A stretch of DNA of 64,000 bases from Gigaspora margarita (GCA_009809945.1 WTPW01000709.1:187419-251418), one strand, 5' to 3'. Numbered from the stretch's first letter, positions 22,660-34,587 are shown. Program-made: numbers and translations. The notes: generated by a model not told the origin, from the letters alone.

Positions 22660-23690
22660 GCCACCTGCCACTGTTGCAAATATAAAGTACCCAAAAAGCC
22701 TGAAGAAATTAGACTATTTATTCAAACAATATTGTGTAAAGGATGTTGAATTGACTTTCATCATGCTTTAGATCTTGATGACCCCCAAAGCATTTAATTC
22801 TTCACCAATAGTGAAGGCAGAGGAATACTAACAGAATGTAAACTTTGCAAAGAACAAGGAATTAGATCCAAGATAATTAAACTCAATTCTAGTCGAGAGG
22901 ATGTTTGATTTTGTGATCTAGAACATCTCTATATCTACAAAGCTGCCCAGGATGTAGAGTATAACCCCAATTGCAACCTATGGACCCGAGTGTGCCACTA
23001 TACTGAGTCTACTAGAAATGCTGAACACAGTTATGATCTTAACCAATATCATATCTTTTGCCTAGCCCAGATCCAAATTGGTGGAAGCAATGAAACCCTT
23101 GCCCATGCCCTTGAACTTCAATTTAATGACCACTCTAATCAAGACTATACTTATGATGAAGTAAATATCATCATGAGAGCTTCTTATATGAAATTATCAG
23201 ACACAGAAGAAGAACATTGCAAAGAATTCTTGCTGAATCCTTTGACATGAGTCATTCTGACTTTGATAAAAGAAGAGCCATGAAAAACTTGCAAAGAAAC
23301 TTTGCAGGAACTGCAGGACTTTGTGAATCCTGTACCATGGTCAAAACCAATAATGAACTTCAACAATATAAAAATTTGTGCAAGGAACTATAAAGAAGAA
23401 AATCCTCCTCCAGATCCAGAAACAGAAATCCTTCCTCCTCTTATCCTCTCCATACTTGAGGCACCTGAACCAGATGAATCTACTACACTCTCTATAATAG
23501 AGTTACCTATTATAGCACCTATCAAAACTGTATTGCCTGTTCTAGAATTAGCTGAACTGATTCAACTCTTGCAGGAACAGATTTAACAACAAGCTCAAAT
23601 TATTACTCTTCTTCAAAAACAAGCCAAAACCTTCGAACACCAGAAACAGACAATTAAAACTTTACAAGACTAAGTTACTTACTTTGAAAA
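22660..23690 (+). pseudogene. Ty3 pol linker: Cys-rich segment, then proline-rich and coiled-coil segments
   Basis: From 22,666 it reads CHCCKYKVPKKPEEI ... ILCKGC, then ECKLCKEQG and FCDLEHLYI, so several CX2C pairs suggest more zinc binding. An uninterrupted piece (22,990-23,250) holds CHYTESTRNAEHSYDLNQYH. At 23,302-23,586 a segment contains PPPDPETEILPPL and then Leu/Gln heptads (LIQLLQEQ, ITLLQKQAKTF) likely to form a coiled coil. TGA and TAA codons interrupt it. I cannot name a domain. Confidence 0.5.
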
Positions 23691-23904
23691 CTTTCATCTT
23701 CGATTAAGAGATCTATATATTGAGTCCTCTGTCTTTACTCCTGAGTCTAGTAACCAGGGTACTCAAAATTTTTGAGTTATCCTGAGCATAATCAAAAACT
23801 ACTTGAAGATTCAGATAAAGCTAGACCCAGAAACATTTGAGAAATATATATAACTCAGGAAATTAGCCCAAAAGTAGGTCCCTTTACTACTAACCAAGGA
23901 GCCC

Positions 23905-24780
23905 AGTTTCAACAACTGCTTCTTGAATTTGCAGACCTCTTTGCAAAAGATATGACCCAACTAGGTAGAACTGATCTAGTTGTTCATCAAATATTTACTA
24001 ATGACAGACCCCCTATTAGCTCATAACCCTATATAGTACCCCTTACTGAACAAACATTTATAAATAAAAAAGTACAATGAATGTTAGAAAATAAATTAAT
24101 TAGAGAGTTCTCTAGCTCTTGGGCCTCTCCTGTTGAACTTGTAAACAAGAAAAATGAAAAGAAAGGATTTTGTATAGACTACTGAAAGCTTAACAATGTT
24201 ATCAAGAAAGACCAATACCCTCTACTCTGAATTGATGAAATGCTTAACTCTCTTGCCGGAGCTACTTACTTCTCTATTTTAGATCTTATGAGTGGATATT
24301 GGCAAGTGAAAGTACACCCAGAAGATAGAGAGAAGACTGTCTTCATAACCAAATACAGAACCTATGAATTTAATGTTATGCCCTTTGGATTATATAATGC
24401 TTTTGCTACCTTTTAGTAGCTTATGAACCAGGGTTTATACAGGTATAACTTACAAATATGTTGTAGTATACCTAGATGATACCAATGTCTTCTTTCAAAC
24501 ATTTGATGATTATATTAAACATCTATGAGAAGTCTTTACTAGAATTCAGAAAGCTGGATTAATGTTAAATATTAAAAAGTATAATTTTTGGATGAAAAAA
24601 CTACCTTTTCTAGAACATATTATGGAAGAGAAAGGAATCTCCCAAGACCCAGACAAGATAACTGCTGTTCAAAATATCCAACCTCCCCAAAATATAACCC
24701 AACTGCGATCATTTTTGGGACTCACTAGATACTATCACCAGTTTATCAAACATTTCTCTTCTATTGCTCACTCTCCTAAC
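23905..24780 (+). pseudogene. pol: Ty3/gypsy reverse transcriptase, broken
   Basis: Motifs appear in order: LEFADLFAKD near 23,925, LIREFSSSWASPVELVNKKN near 24,097-24,160, CIDY-stop-KLN near 24,172, SILDLMSGYWQVKVHPEDRE at 24,275, MPFGLYNAFATF at 24,379, catalytic YLDD at about 24,467 and LRSFLGLTRYYHQFIKHFS near 24,702. Stops replace Arg or Gln in conserved positions (TGA at 24,183 and 24,228; TAG TAG at 24,414-24,419), and a frameshift lies near 24,430. It would copy element RNA into DNA. Not functional. Confidence 0.92.
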
Positions 24781-24819
24781 CAGTTACTGCATAAGGACAA
24801 TGCTTATGAATGGGATATA

Positions 24820-25275
24820 AAATGTCAAAAGGCTTTTGATGAATTAAAATACCGGTTAACAATGGCCCCTATTCTCATCTACCCAGACTATAGAAAAGAA
24901 TTTATTCTTGCTACTGATGCATCCTATGAAGGATTTGAAGCCACCTTAAGCCAACTCTTAGATAATAAAAAGGAACACCCAATCGCCTATGCTAGTAAAA
25001 GTTTGAAAAAGAAAGAAGTAAATTATGGAGCCACTAAACTAGAATGTGCTACCATAGTATGGGCTATTGAACATTTCTATAAATATTTTGGTACAAGTCA
25101 CTTTACATTAGTCACAAACCACTCCACTCACAAATGGTTAAAGTCATTACAACCAAAAGAACATCTAGGTCATTGGTGATGAAACTCCAACTCTACTACT
25201 TTACTATCATACACAAACCCAGAAGAATCCATTCAAATGTTGATGCTCTTTCTAGACTACTGACTCAGATACACC
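24820..25275 (+). pseudogene. Ty3 RNase H domain
   Basis: Continues the open frame from RT: APILIYPDYRKEFILATDAS, then IAYASKSLKKKE, ATKLECATIVWAIEHFYKYF and LVTNHSTHKWL. The usual TDH near the end is TNH, so one catalytic Asp is changed. After a one-base deletion near 25,177 the tail IIHKPRRIHSNVDALSRL follows in another frame. The uninterrupted part (24,562-25,179, with the RT thumb) is one of the longest ORFs in the window. Confidence 0.88.
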
Positions 25276-25469
25276 TTCATACTAAAGACACCATATGAAT
25301 TTAGACCAATACCAAAATTTTCTAGAATATTTAGAAACAGACACTCTCTCCTCTGACTTAATGGACAATGAACAAAGGACAATTATTAACCAATCTAGAC
25401 GATATAAAGTGAAAAATAAATTGTTATATAAAAAAAATAGAAAAGATCCAGGCAACCTATTAGAGTAAT

Positions 25470-26537
25470 TAAATGGACTGAAGTTGCATAGTCATCCTAC
25501 TGCTGGACACTTAGGAACAAATGCTATGTATTATAAAATATCTGAATGATATTATTGGGACCAAATGTATAAAGATGTACAGAACTATGTTTGATCTTGT
25601 GAAATATATCAGAAATAAGAAAAAAGTAAAAGAAAGGAACCCCTCTACCCTATCCAAGTTGGAAGAGCCTTTGAGCATGTAGGAATAGATTTAGTTGAAC
25701 CTCTCCCAATAACACTTTAAAATAATTGCTATATTATTGTTGCTACTAACTATCTTACCTCTGGCCAGAAGCCAAAGCCGTACCAGATGCAGGTTCTGAA
25801 ACCTTAGCAAAGTTTATTTTTGAAAAAATTGTTTGTAGACATGGAGTACCTAAGATGATACTCTCAGATAATGGAAAAAATTTTGTTAGTGAAATTGTGA
25901 GAATATTATATGAAAAATTTTTGATAAATGTCGCCCTACCACCTCCAAACCAACAGGATGGTTGAAAGATTAAACAGAACCCTTTGTAACTCTCTTGCAA
26001 AAGTTACAGAAAGAGATACAGAATGGAATACTCATATACCTGCTGTACTATTTGCATATAGAACCAAACAACATGCAACTACTAGATATACTCCTTTTTA
26101 TTTAGTATATGCTATTTTACCAATTGAAACTGTTATCCCTATAGACCTGGCTGATCCAGATGATGAAGTCTCTCTAGAAGATAGTATTCTCCAATGAGCA
26201 TTTGAATTAATTGAAGAATTATCCTATTACTATAACAATGCTAGAAAAAATATAATTAAGTCTCAAAAGAAGCAGAAAGTTAGATTCGATTCTAAGATAC
26301 AGAAAAAAGAATTTGAAAATGGAGACAAAGTTTGGGTACAAAGAAAAGACATTGAAGCCTCTTGTTCTGCAAAATCTGAAGAGAAAAGAATAGGACCATT
26401 TATTGTTAAAAAAAAATTGAATAATAGTGCCTATAAACTGTGTACAATGAATGGAAAAACATTAAAGCAGTATTACAATAGTGACTGTCTTGTTAAGTAC
26501 TACGAAAAACAAGATTGGCAACCTATGATTGTCATTT
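25470..26537 (+). pseudogene. Ty3 integrase, broken
   Basis: Zinc-binding start LHSHPTAGHLGTNAMYYKI (25,485) is followed by SCEIYQK, where the second Cys of the usual CX2C is Tyr. The DDE core is seen as VGIDLVEPLP (25,679), MILSDNGKNFV (25,855) and RMVERLNRTLCNSL (25,957), with a frameshift near 25,925. YRTKQHATTRYTPFYLVY follows, then a C-terminal domain with WVQRKDIE and GPFIVKKKLNNSAYKL (about 26,397), ending at the TGA at 26,537. Several TGA stops lie at Trp or Arg sites. It would insert element DNA into the genome; this copy cannot. Confidence 0.9.
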
Positions 26538-26673
26538 GAATTTCTAGGGAGAAATTCTTAAAACGGATGGAAACACAGCCGTAACTCCTTAATTTACAGT
26601 ATACATCAAACAATTTTTTTAAGTTATCTAACTTCTGTTTAAAAATTAGGAATAGTAAAAATATAATAATATA

Positions 26674-26899
26674 TGTCGGGGATGATGCTGAAATTGGATG
26701 ATGCCGAAATTTGGGGTCTTGATTTGAAACTATAAGCCCTACTAAAATCCACATATACTCTTTAAATATCAAATCTATACCCAAACCTTACCCTAACCCT
26801 ATAAGACAAAAATGAAAAAACATCTCAAAAAAATTTTAAAATTTCATATCAAAATAAATAAAAATTTCAGGATCATCCGATTTTAGCATCATCCCGACA
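26674..26899. mobile_element. 226-bp MITE with TGTCGGGATGATG ends
   Basis: TGTCGGGGATGATGCTGAAAT at the left pairs with the complement at the right, extending ~45 bp with a few mismatches. Flanks are AT-rich (ATATA on both sides), so the duplication length is uncertain. No coding capacity. Confidence 0.8.
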
Positions 26900-27236
26900 A
26901 TATATAAGAATAAGATTTTAACTTTGTGGAACAGTTACCACTAAGTAAAGTCAGTCAATATTGCTCCGCTTGAGCTGAAATTTTGACTATATACCCAATA
27001 GAGGATTTTACATCTTTTCTACTAAGCTTATCTTAGAGTGATAACGCCACGGAAACTCGCGAATCGATTTGACGCCATTTTTGATCAGCAAGAAAATTTT
27101 TGGTCATGTGATTAGCATTGCGAATTTTGGGTCACATGAGTAATGCCGCGAAACAATCAAACAGCCCTATTCTTTATTTTGACATGTATAACAATATTTT
27201 TATTAGAGTAACTACCTTTATTCTAACATTAAACTT
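26900..27236. other. Noncoding spacer with a small inverted repeat
   Basis: Bases 27,040-27,155 contain AACGCCACGGAAACTCGCG and, inverted, TAATGCCGCGAA words, which may be a short TIR element. Nothing else is recognised. Confidence 0.4.
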
Positions 27237-28046
27237 GTAAAAAATATTCCTCCTTTCCTTTTCTCTTCCAATAACAAAAACTTTAATTCCTAAAAAGAAA
27301 ACTGTTACCCTTCAACCTCAAACTCTAATTAGCCTGACTGCATTGGTTAAAAATTGGAACCAAGATCCTTTGGCCTTTAATAATAGTCTTATAATTACAA
27401 AAGATCAAGCTATAGTTACGGATGGAATTACTATTTTATTTTTTTTACAACTTTTTATCAAAGACACAGATCCCTTGCCAAATAATCCTTTTAATAGCTA
27501 TACCGAAACAACTATCGAACTACCATCAAGTGAGGAATTAATGCTATTACCTGAAGATAATGCACCAGAAAACATTGAAGTCCATGAGCTGCGCATAGAA
27601 CCAGACTCAGTCCTAACTAGAATTAAAAAAGATTTAATGAATACTGAAGCTACTACTATCACTAGGGCAAATTCTCTTCTGACATTTACTTGGAGAAACC
27701 AAACTAGTGAAATAATTTATCAGCTGAACCAAGAGACTCGTGGAAGCCAAAGAGAGAAGCAAATACAGATATTGAAAGCTTGTTACTACTTGGAAAAACT
27801 TCAGCAAGATTTTTAGAATAATTATAAGGTAACAAAAAAAATAAAAAAGGGTATGAAAACTGCCTTGGGATCATATAGGACTTACAGCACTTGGAAATGC
27901 GCTAAGAGAGCTTATCAAGTGTTTAATTGTTGGGAATTATCAAGATTATACCAGACATAGTATATTTCTCTCAATAGCGTGAATAAGTTATCGAACGAAG
28001 AGTTTACCAGATTAATGGAATCAGAAACTCACAGAGTTCATTCTTA
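27237..28046 (+). pseudogene. Unknown ORF downstream of integrase, two in-frame TAG
   Basis: One frame stays readable for about 270 codons, broken only by TAG at 27,814 and at about 27,957, both plausible CAG-to-TAG changes. It begins without an ATG in a KTLIPKKKTVTLQPQTLISL segment, then has an acidic centre (LPSSEELMLLPEDNAPENIE), a basic helical part (RGSQREKQIQILKACYYLEK) and a C-terminal TARR-like stretch (TWKCAKRAYQVFNCWELSRL) with KLSNEEFTRLM. I do not recognise the family. It lies between the integrase and a probable 3' LTR, so it may be an extra ORF of the retroelement; an unrelated captured or flanking gene is the alternative. Confidence 0.5.
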
Positions 28047-28055
28047 AAGAAGATG

Positions 28056-28312
28056 GAAATGTTATAGAACAGTTCTCTTGTTTTATTTCTAGAATATTTC
28101 AAAGAATAGCAATTGCAAAGCAAATAAGTACAAAATACAAAACACAATTGCACAACAGGAGTTTTATTAGTTTTATTAGTTTTATTAGTTTTATTAGTTT
28201 TATTAGTTTTATGGGTTTTATTAGTTTTATTAGTTTTATTAGCTTTATTCATTTTACTAGTTTTATGGTTTTATGAGTTTTACTAAAGATATATAAACTC
28301 TAGTCTTTTTGC
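28056..28312 (+). mobile_element. Probable partial 3' LTR of the Ty3 element
   Basis: TGTTATAGAACAGTTCTCTT and the following 100 bp match 8,882-8,980. A TTTTATTAG microsatellite follows, then TTTACTAAAGATATATAAAC and TCTAGTCTTT, which match the start of the split 5' LTR (15,523-15,552). Similarity stops at about 28,310, where a minisatellite begins, so the LTR is truncated. Confidence 0.6.
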
Positions 28313-28429
28313 TAAAGATTGAACCTGTTAACTGCTTATTCGGATATCTGTTCAGTTAACTGCATATCCAGATGCTATTAACATTTCACAGATAAAACCT
28401 TATCCACCAGATTTTAAAAGGATAATCTA

Positions 28430-29010
28430 ACAGGTATCTGCAGGTATCTGCAGTATCTGCAGGTATCTGTAGTATTTGCGGGTATCTGCAGTATCTGTGG
28501 ATATCTATAGTATCTGCAGGTATCTGCAGTATCCACGGGTATCTGTAGCATCTGCGAGTATCTGCAGTATCTGCGGATATCTACAGTATCCACAGGTATT
28601 TGGCATCCACAGGTATCTGCAGTATCTGTGGGTATCTGGTATCTGTGGGTATCTGCAATATTTGTGGATATCCACGAATATCTTTATCTGCAGGTATCTG
28701 CAGGCAGTGTTGTACGTTTTGGCTGTCCATAGCCTTTTTTGGCTTGTCCACGTCCAAAATTGTCCAAACGTCCAAGATTGTCCAAAGCTTGTCCAGGCTT
28801 TAATAATTAATAAATCTATTTAAAAAATATATAACTATATATTTTTTTAGGTGCTGAACACATTCCAGTTAAAATTAAAATAGGTTATCTTAATAAAATT
28901 TTAAGTAATTTTACTTTATTTAATTGTCCAAGATTGTCCAAGATTGTCCAAATCATTGTCCAAAGCTGTCCCGTGACAACACTGTCTGCGGGTATCCGGG
29001 TATCAAGTAA
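28430..29010 (+). repeat. GCAGGTATCTGCAGTATCTG minisatellite
   Basis: About 20 degenerate units of GGTATCTGCAGTATCTGC at 28,430-28,704, ending with a last unit at 28,985-29,005 after a hAT-like insertion. A related TTATCYGG repeat lies at 39.88-39.97 kb. ORFs on both strands here are by-products of the repeat. Confidence 0.85.
28705..28984. mobile_element. 280-bp hAT MITE, 8-bp target duplication
   Basis: Starts CAGTGTTGT and ends ACAACACTG, classic hAT termini (CAGTG). The duplication is TCTGCAGG / TCTGCGGG (28,697-28,704 and 28,985-28,992, one mismatch). TTGTCCAAGA words repeat in both subterminal regions, as expected for transposase binding sites. Confidence 0.9.
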
Positions 29011-29337
29011 CCCATAGAATTATAAGAACTTATAAATGTATAAATACTATGTACCTTCATAATGATCATTTGCTTTTTTTAAAAAAGTTACATTTAATAG
29101 CAGGTTTTTAGCAAGGCATAAATAAACTAAAATATATACTATTTTTGAACAAATGAAATAAAGAAAAATATGCTACAAGTTCACTTTTTTTAAGTAGTAA
29201 AATCCTTAGTATTATTATAATTATAATATAACGATTGTTCATAGTACAGTATGATGCCTCTTGCATAAGTTAGTAGATTTTACAAATATATTAACTAAAA
29301 TATATAAAAACATAGTAATAAATGTTTTCATTTAGTA
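29011..29337. other. Noncoding AT-rich spacer
   Basis: No gene or element is recognised; the right end is the SINE target duplication. Confidence 0.5.
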
Positions 29338-30310
29338 GGGTGTGGCGACTTAGAGAAGTTGGTAAGTTGTCACCCCAAGCAGCAGGTCTAGGGTTCAAAT
29401 CCCACTGGCGACAGTTTGGAAAATAGGCCTGTGTTATAGTACTATTTCTCCTCGTTGGTCCTTTGGTACACCATCTTAAATGGAAGCCTTCAGCGCACAA
29501 AATCCAAGGATCAGAAAATGGATACCCATTTGGACGTCCTGAGTGAGGAAGTAGCAAAGATCTTTGACAGTGCTAACCATAACTGGAATATCAAAAACTG
29601 AAGCCAGAGAACTGGACGACAAGATCCTCGAGGAGGGGGTTCACTAACCTGGCTGCCGGAGTCGCACCGAAGTAAAAGGACATGTGTTTCGGCAGCATGT
29701 GCCAAGAAGAGGGAGTCCATTTGGCACTTAAAGCCAGGTCGACTGACCCTTCTAGGCTAACTGGTTTGGAAGTTTGGGGATATTGAGGAAGGACCGATAG
29801 GAAGATTGTGGTGGGTATCGGGATTGGAGTGAACCTTACAAGGACAGAAGTAGGTAACGGTAGCAGTTTAATGGTTAGCCCTGACTGCAAATATGTAGGT
29901 AAAACTGTAGCGTAAGTTACTGAAGCGTAGGTAATACCTGTGTGGGACAGGGACTGCTCTACCAAGTGTTCTGCGAGGATAAACTAGTCCTAAGGGGGTT
30001 TCACGATATATCCGGGACTGGTCTTGACTGACTTATATAACGGAGGACTGTACTAGCGATACAAAGAGGACTTGGCAAGAGGTGCAGGGACCAGAGGGTT
30101 TAAATAGGCAATACTGGTATGCGGGTTGCAAGTATGGTAGCTAGTGTAGGACCTTCAGGTGGCTACTTAAATAGGCAACCAAAAGTTGCAGGTGTGGCTA
30201 GTTATACTCTCATCAATGTAATAAATGCCAGAGTGCCACTAGAGGTGCCTGTGATCTGATTTACTTGAATAAAAGCTTCTCCCCAGAGTGGAAACTTTGA
30301 TATATAAAAA
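29338..30310 (+). mobile_element. ~970-bp tRNA-headed SINE, copy 1
   Basis: Begins GGGTGTGGCGAC with a Pol III A-box-like TAGAGAAGTTGG (29,351) and a B box GGGTTCAAATCCC (29,391). It ends in TATATAAAAAAA. Flanks are AATGTTTTCATTTAGTA and AATGGCTTTATTTAGTA (14 of 17 identical), an old target duplication. The body is clearly more GC-rich than its surroundings and aligns along its length with the inverted copy at 54,463-55,428. No protein is supported; ORFs on the minus strand are incidental. Nearly 1 kb is long for a SINE. Confidence 0.85.
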
Positions 30311-30401
30311 AATGGCTTTATTTAGTAACTATTATTGACTTTCGGGCTTCACACATGCTATATAAGAAATATTGTAGCATTCAATATGAACTTAAGTAAG
30401 A

Positions 30402-30508
30402 GAAAACCTACAAGTTGTAATTTTTGAATATTTACTTTTAATAAAAATATTTTAAGATATTTTATTAAAAGTTAATATTCAAAAAGTACAACTTGTAGGT
30501 TTTCCTTG
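30402..30508. repeat. ~107-bp hairpin
   Basis: GAAAACCTACAAGTTGTA at 30,402 is mirrored by TACAACTTGTAGGTTTTC at 30,487-30,505, with an AT-rich stem continuing to the centre. Looks like a miniature foldback. Confidence 0.8.
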
Positions 30509-30863
30509 ACGGTACTTATATATATACTATAATAATGCTTTTTCAAGGAAAAAATATATTGTAGTTTTTTTTTTCTAGCAATAAATTCTAATTCAAGTGT
30601 ATTTTAATTAGCAATAAGTGGCATGCATATTAATGTACTAACATGAGGCCTAATATTCTGATATAGGGTAGTTGCGGACCCGAAGAATATATGTAATACT
30701 GAGATCCGGTTTTGTATAGACTTACTATATAATTTTTTAATATGTTATATGTTTAAATTTGTATAACCAACAGGTAATTTTTTGAAAAGTTAGATGTTTA
30801 TTTGTATAATAAAGATATCTTTTTATAACAAGTTAGATTTTTATTTTGTATAATGATACTTTA

Positions 30864-31374
30864 CTGTATGTTTCTAAAAATAAACTATATGCTATCCTCT
30901 TGTTTAAATCCAAAAATGTAAAAACACCTTTGATCCAAAAATAAGCTACTCCATGATCGATAATAGTCGCTATATAGTAAAGTCAAAAGTTTAGATTAAA
31001 GTCACTTAAGTAAGCTTATTCGGAAGCTCAAAATATGCATACTCTAAAAATTTCATCAAAATCTGAGAAATTTTATTATTTGACTTTTAATTTTTACATT
31101 CAACGATAAAATTAAAATTTTATTACAAAAATATATTCGTTGAACTTAAAAATTAAAAGTTTAATAATAAAAGGTGCTTTAATATTGATGAAAATTTTAG
31201 CATATATATATTTTTATCTTCTGAATAAGTTTACTTAAGCGATAATAGTCGATTTACATAGTAGAATTTGGACTTTACTATATAACAACTATTTGCGATT
31301 GACCAAAATTTATCACTAGATTTTTTGTGCCCAAAAAATGTCCAAAAAAGGTAGCTTATTTTGGAAACATATAG
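30864..31374. mobile_element. 511-bp ATAAGC-type TIR element
   Basis: Ends CTGTATGTTTC and complement of GAAACATATAG, with TA on both sides (30,862-30,863 and 31,375-31,376). The interior matches the nested element at 21,834-22,339 (GATAATAGTCGCTATATAGT), and the arms are mutually inverted. Confidence 0.85.
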
Positions 31375-31479
31375 TATGCATGTCACTTTTTTATTTTTTA
31401 TTTATTTTTTTGTTTTTTTTTTTTATTTTTTTTTCTCACAAAAAACTTGTCTGCACAAGATTATATGCGTGAGAATTTT

Positions 31480-31950
31480 TTTTAAAAATATCTGTACAAA
31501 AAGCTTATTAGTAATCGCAAATAATCGCTACATAACAAGGTCCAAATTTTACTATATAAATCGATTATTATGGCTTAAGTAAACATGTCATAATATAAAA
31601 ATGCATATTCTCCAAAATTTTCATACAAATTGGAGAACTTTTTATTATTTAACTTGTAATTTTTACGTTCGGTATATATATTTTTTAAAAAATTTTAATT
31701 TTTTGACGAATGTAAAAATTATAAAAACTTCTCCAATTTGTATAAAAATTTTACAATATATGTATTTTGATCTTTCGAACAAGTTTACTTAAGCGATTAT
31801 AACAGATTTGCATAGTAAAATGTAGACTTTACTATGTAGTAACTATTATCGATTAGGGGTAGCTTATTTTTGAATAAAACAAGTTTTTAGATTTTTTTTG
31901 GTTAAAACAAAAGGGTAGTTTATTTTCGGAATAGGAATATATATGGTATA
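31480..31950. mobile_element. Diverged, partial ATAAGC-type element
   Basis: Contains AATCGCTACATAACAAGGTC, CTTAAGTAAAC, and near the right end GTAGCTTATTTTTG and GTAGTTTATTTTCGGAATAGG. The interior is an inverted repeat around 31,680. The left terminus is not identifiable. Confidence 0.6.
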
Positions 31951-33186
31951 TAAACTCAAATCTAAAAATGTATAATTTATAGTAAAATTTGAACTTATAT
32001 GATAATTTTGTATAAAGCTTTTAATAAAATTAAGTGTATAAAGTTATATTAAAATTTTGAGTCTGGATCTGAGTTATATATGTATTCTTCAGGGTCCTGG
32101 TAGTTGGTCCAGAAATATATCAATTTGAAACAGGTATTAAACCAACAGTAACATATTACAATGATTTTCTTTCATTAAGTCCAACTATCATTGACTTTCG
32201 AGCCTCACTTTTTATAAATAAATATTATAGCATTCAATCAATAGTTTTAAGTAATGCTGAAGTAAATATCTGATATTTGGTCTTCAATTTTTTCAGAGTA
32301 ACCACTTTCTGTAGGGTTTAGATACTACTTAAATGTTTTTCTTTTTTAACAATTTATTGTAGCAATATCCAATATCAAATTTTAGCAAATTTCAAGAATA
32401 TTCAAACACCTTTTTTTTTATTTATTTATTTTATTTTTGGCCTCTCTTATTTTTCCTATTCTAGGTTAAATTTTAGTTATTCATTCCACTGTTACTTCTG
32501 ATTTTAAATGCAGTTCTAATGCTTTCTTTTCGTATTAAGTCACATGATTACTATTTAATAGTACTATCTAGCTATAATTTACAATTCAAATACCTTCTAT
32601 TCATTTTTGATAACATCTACACCCTTCATATAAAAAAATATCCAACTGTATGATCTTTAAATTATCTTTCTCTGCTGATCTCAAATAACATTCATGCTTT
32701 GTGCTGAATTGTTATCAATTTTTTACTAGCAATTAAATAGTCTTGACTTTACTTGAATAAGTGTATTACAATTTAACTAAATCTTCAATTTAGAGCTTTA
32801 GATATATTGTGAACACTACATTAGAAGACTTTTACCCTGAATTTGAATCACGTGTATGTTGATTAACTTTCTTCAATTATATGACAATGACAATATTCAA
32901 TCACTGTCTATTAAGTCTATCATATTATACAAATAGGATCTCTATTCTAAATTTAAATATTTTTTCTTTTTGTTTAACTTGGGTTCAGAAAGAGAAGATG
33001 GATAGAAGGGTAATTATTAGAACAAAATACTTACATTTGAATTTTTAAAGCTTTATCACTAGAATTTATGTATGTTCATAATATTCCGTAATCTTTAATC
33101 ATCTACAAATATGCATCAGCATGATAATCTATACAAAAGAGTTATCCCTACTTTGCACAAGAACTGTATAGTTTAATATAGAATAT
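31951..33186. other. Noncoding DNA flanking the hAT gene
   Basis: No gene seen. CAGGGTCCTGGT at 32,093 resembles CAGGGTCC at 831 and 37,204, possibly shared element ends. The hAT element's left end was not found. Confidence 0.4.
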
Positions 33187-34587
33187 ATGAAACAAGAGCA
33201 TGTATCTAGCTCCACTAGCTTAAGCAATACTAAACCTGGTTTTAACAAAAATTTAGATGACAATGATTTCTTTACAAGACAATCAAAAAAATGCAACAAC
33301 TTAACTAAAACTACAGAAAACAAAAAAAAGAAAATAAACTATTTCAATAAAAGCATAATTAGTACAAGTTCATTATCAGAGACGCTAAGTAATAAAAATA
33401 GTAATGAACACAATAATAATTATACAACTAACGAATACAATAATAATCATACAATTAATGACAATAATTATCATTTAACTAATGAACAATATGATAATGA
33501 TTATTTAACCTATAAATATGATAATGATAATGCAACTATCAGTATACCTATATGTAGTTCTAGCACGAATTAACCTCCTAAACCTAATTTTTAAGATCTT
33601 TAACTTGTACCCATTGATAAGATACCTGGAAAAGGTTGGATATAGAGTTACTATCAATTATATAAACCTGTACAGCCATATAAATGGATAGTTAGATGTT
33701 TGTTTAAAATTAATAGAATTAATGAACTTTAACCATGTGGCTATCTAATGGGATCAACAGATGCTTCAATGGGTAATTTTATTGGTCACTTGGTATTACA
33801 ACATGAAATTACGGAAGAATCCCACAAACAACAACTTTAGCAACAGCAGTTCAAACAAACAAATATTAATGAGGTGTTCTAGAGAATAGCTGCTAACGAT
33901 CCTAAGTGAAAAGAGAGAAGAGATCAAAAATTTATTAGTATGTTAATTAAGGATCAATTATCTATTCATATACAAGAAGTTGGCTTTGTTGAATTTTTAG
34001 AAGAATTTGATCCTAATTATAAGTTGCCTTGTGAAAGGCTATACTGAAAGTTACTTACAGACGCCTTTTTAAGTTCTAAGGAGAATCTTAAAGAAATACT
34101 TCATAATAATATTATAACCTGTTCTTTAACTTGTGATCTATGGACGAGACAGATTCGTATGGGGTATATCAAAGTTACCTGTTCATTTATTGATAATAAT
34201 GAAATTGTTTTTACAATAAAATATATACTGTACCCATATACTGGTGAAGCAATTGCAGAAATGTTAAATTTTGTAATTGAAGATTGGAAACTATCAAATA
34301 AGGTTTTTACTATTATGATGAACAGTGGAAACAACATAGTTAAAGCTATAAAGTGCATACCAAATGTCATTAGGATTCCATGCACAGCCCATACCTTACA
34401 ATGTGCTATCGGGAAGGGATTATTAAATGCTGAAATTTTTATCACACGAGCCAAAAGACTTATGTCATTTTTTACTACGCCAAAACAGATGGAAAGATTA
34501 ATCGATGCTCAAAAAAATCTGCATCGTTTTGAAAATATAGTAAGTAAAGAATTTAGAATTTTATTTGAGTTAGAGCAGAATCTAAGT

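Noticed and set aside
28476..28823. 115-residue plus-strand ORF rich in Tyr-Leu-Gln
   Set aside because: It is the minisatellite and hAT MITE read through; overlapping ORFs on the other strand are equally long.
29291..29965. Three minus-strand ORFs over the SINE
   Set aside because: They overlap a Pol III-type element with target duplications; no start context, motif or conserved frame in the second copy supports them.
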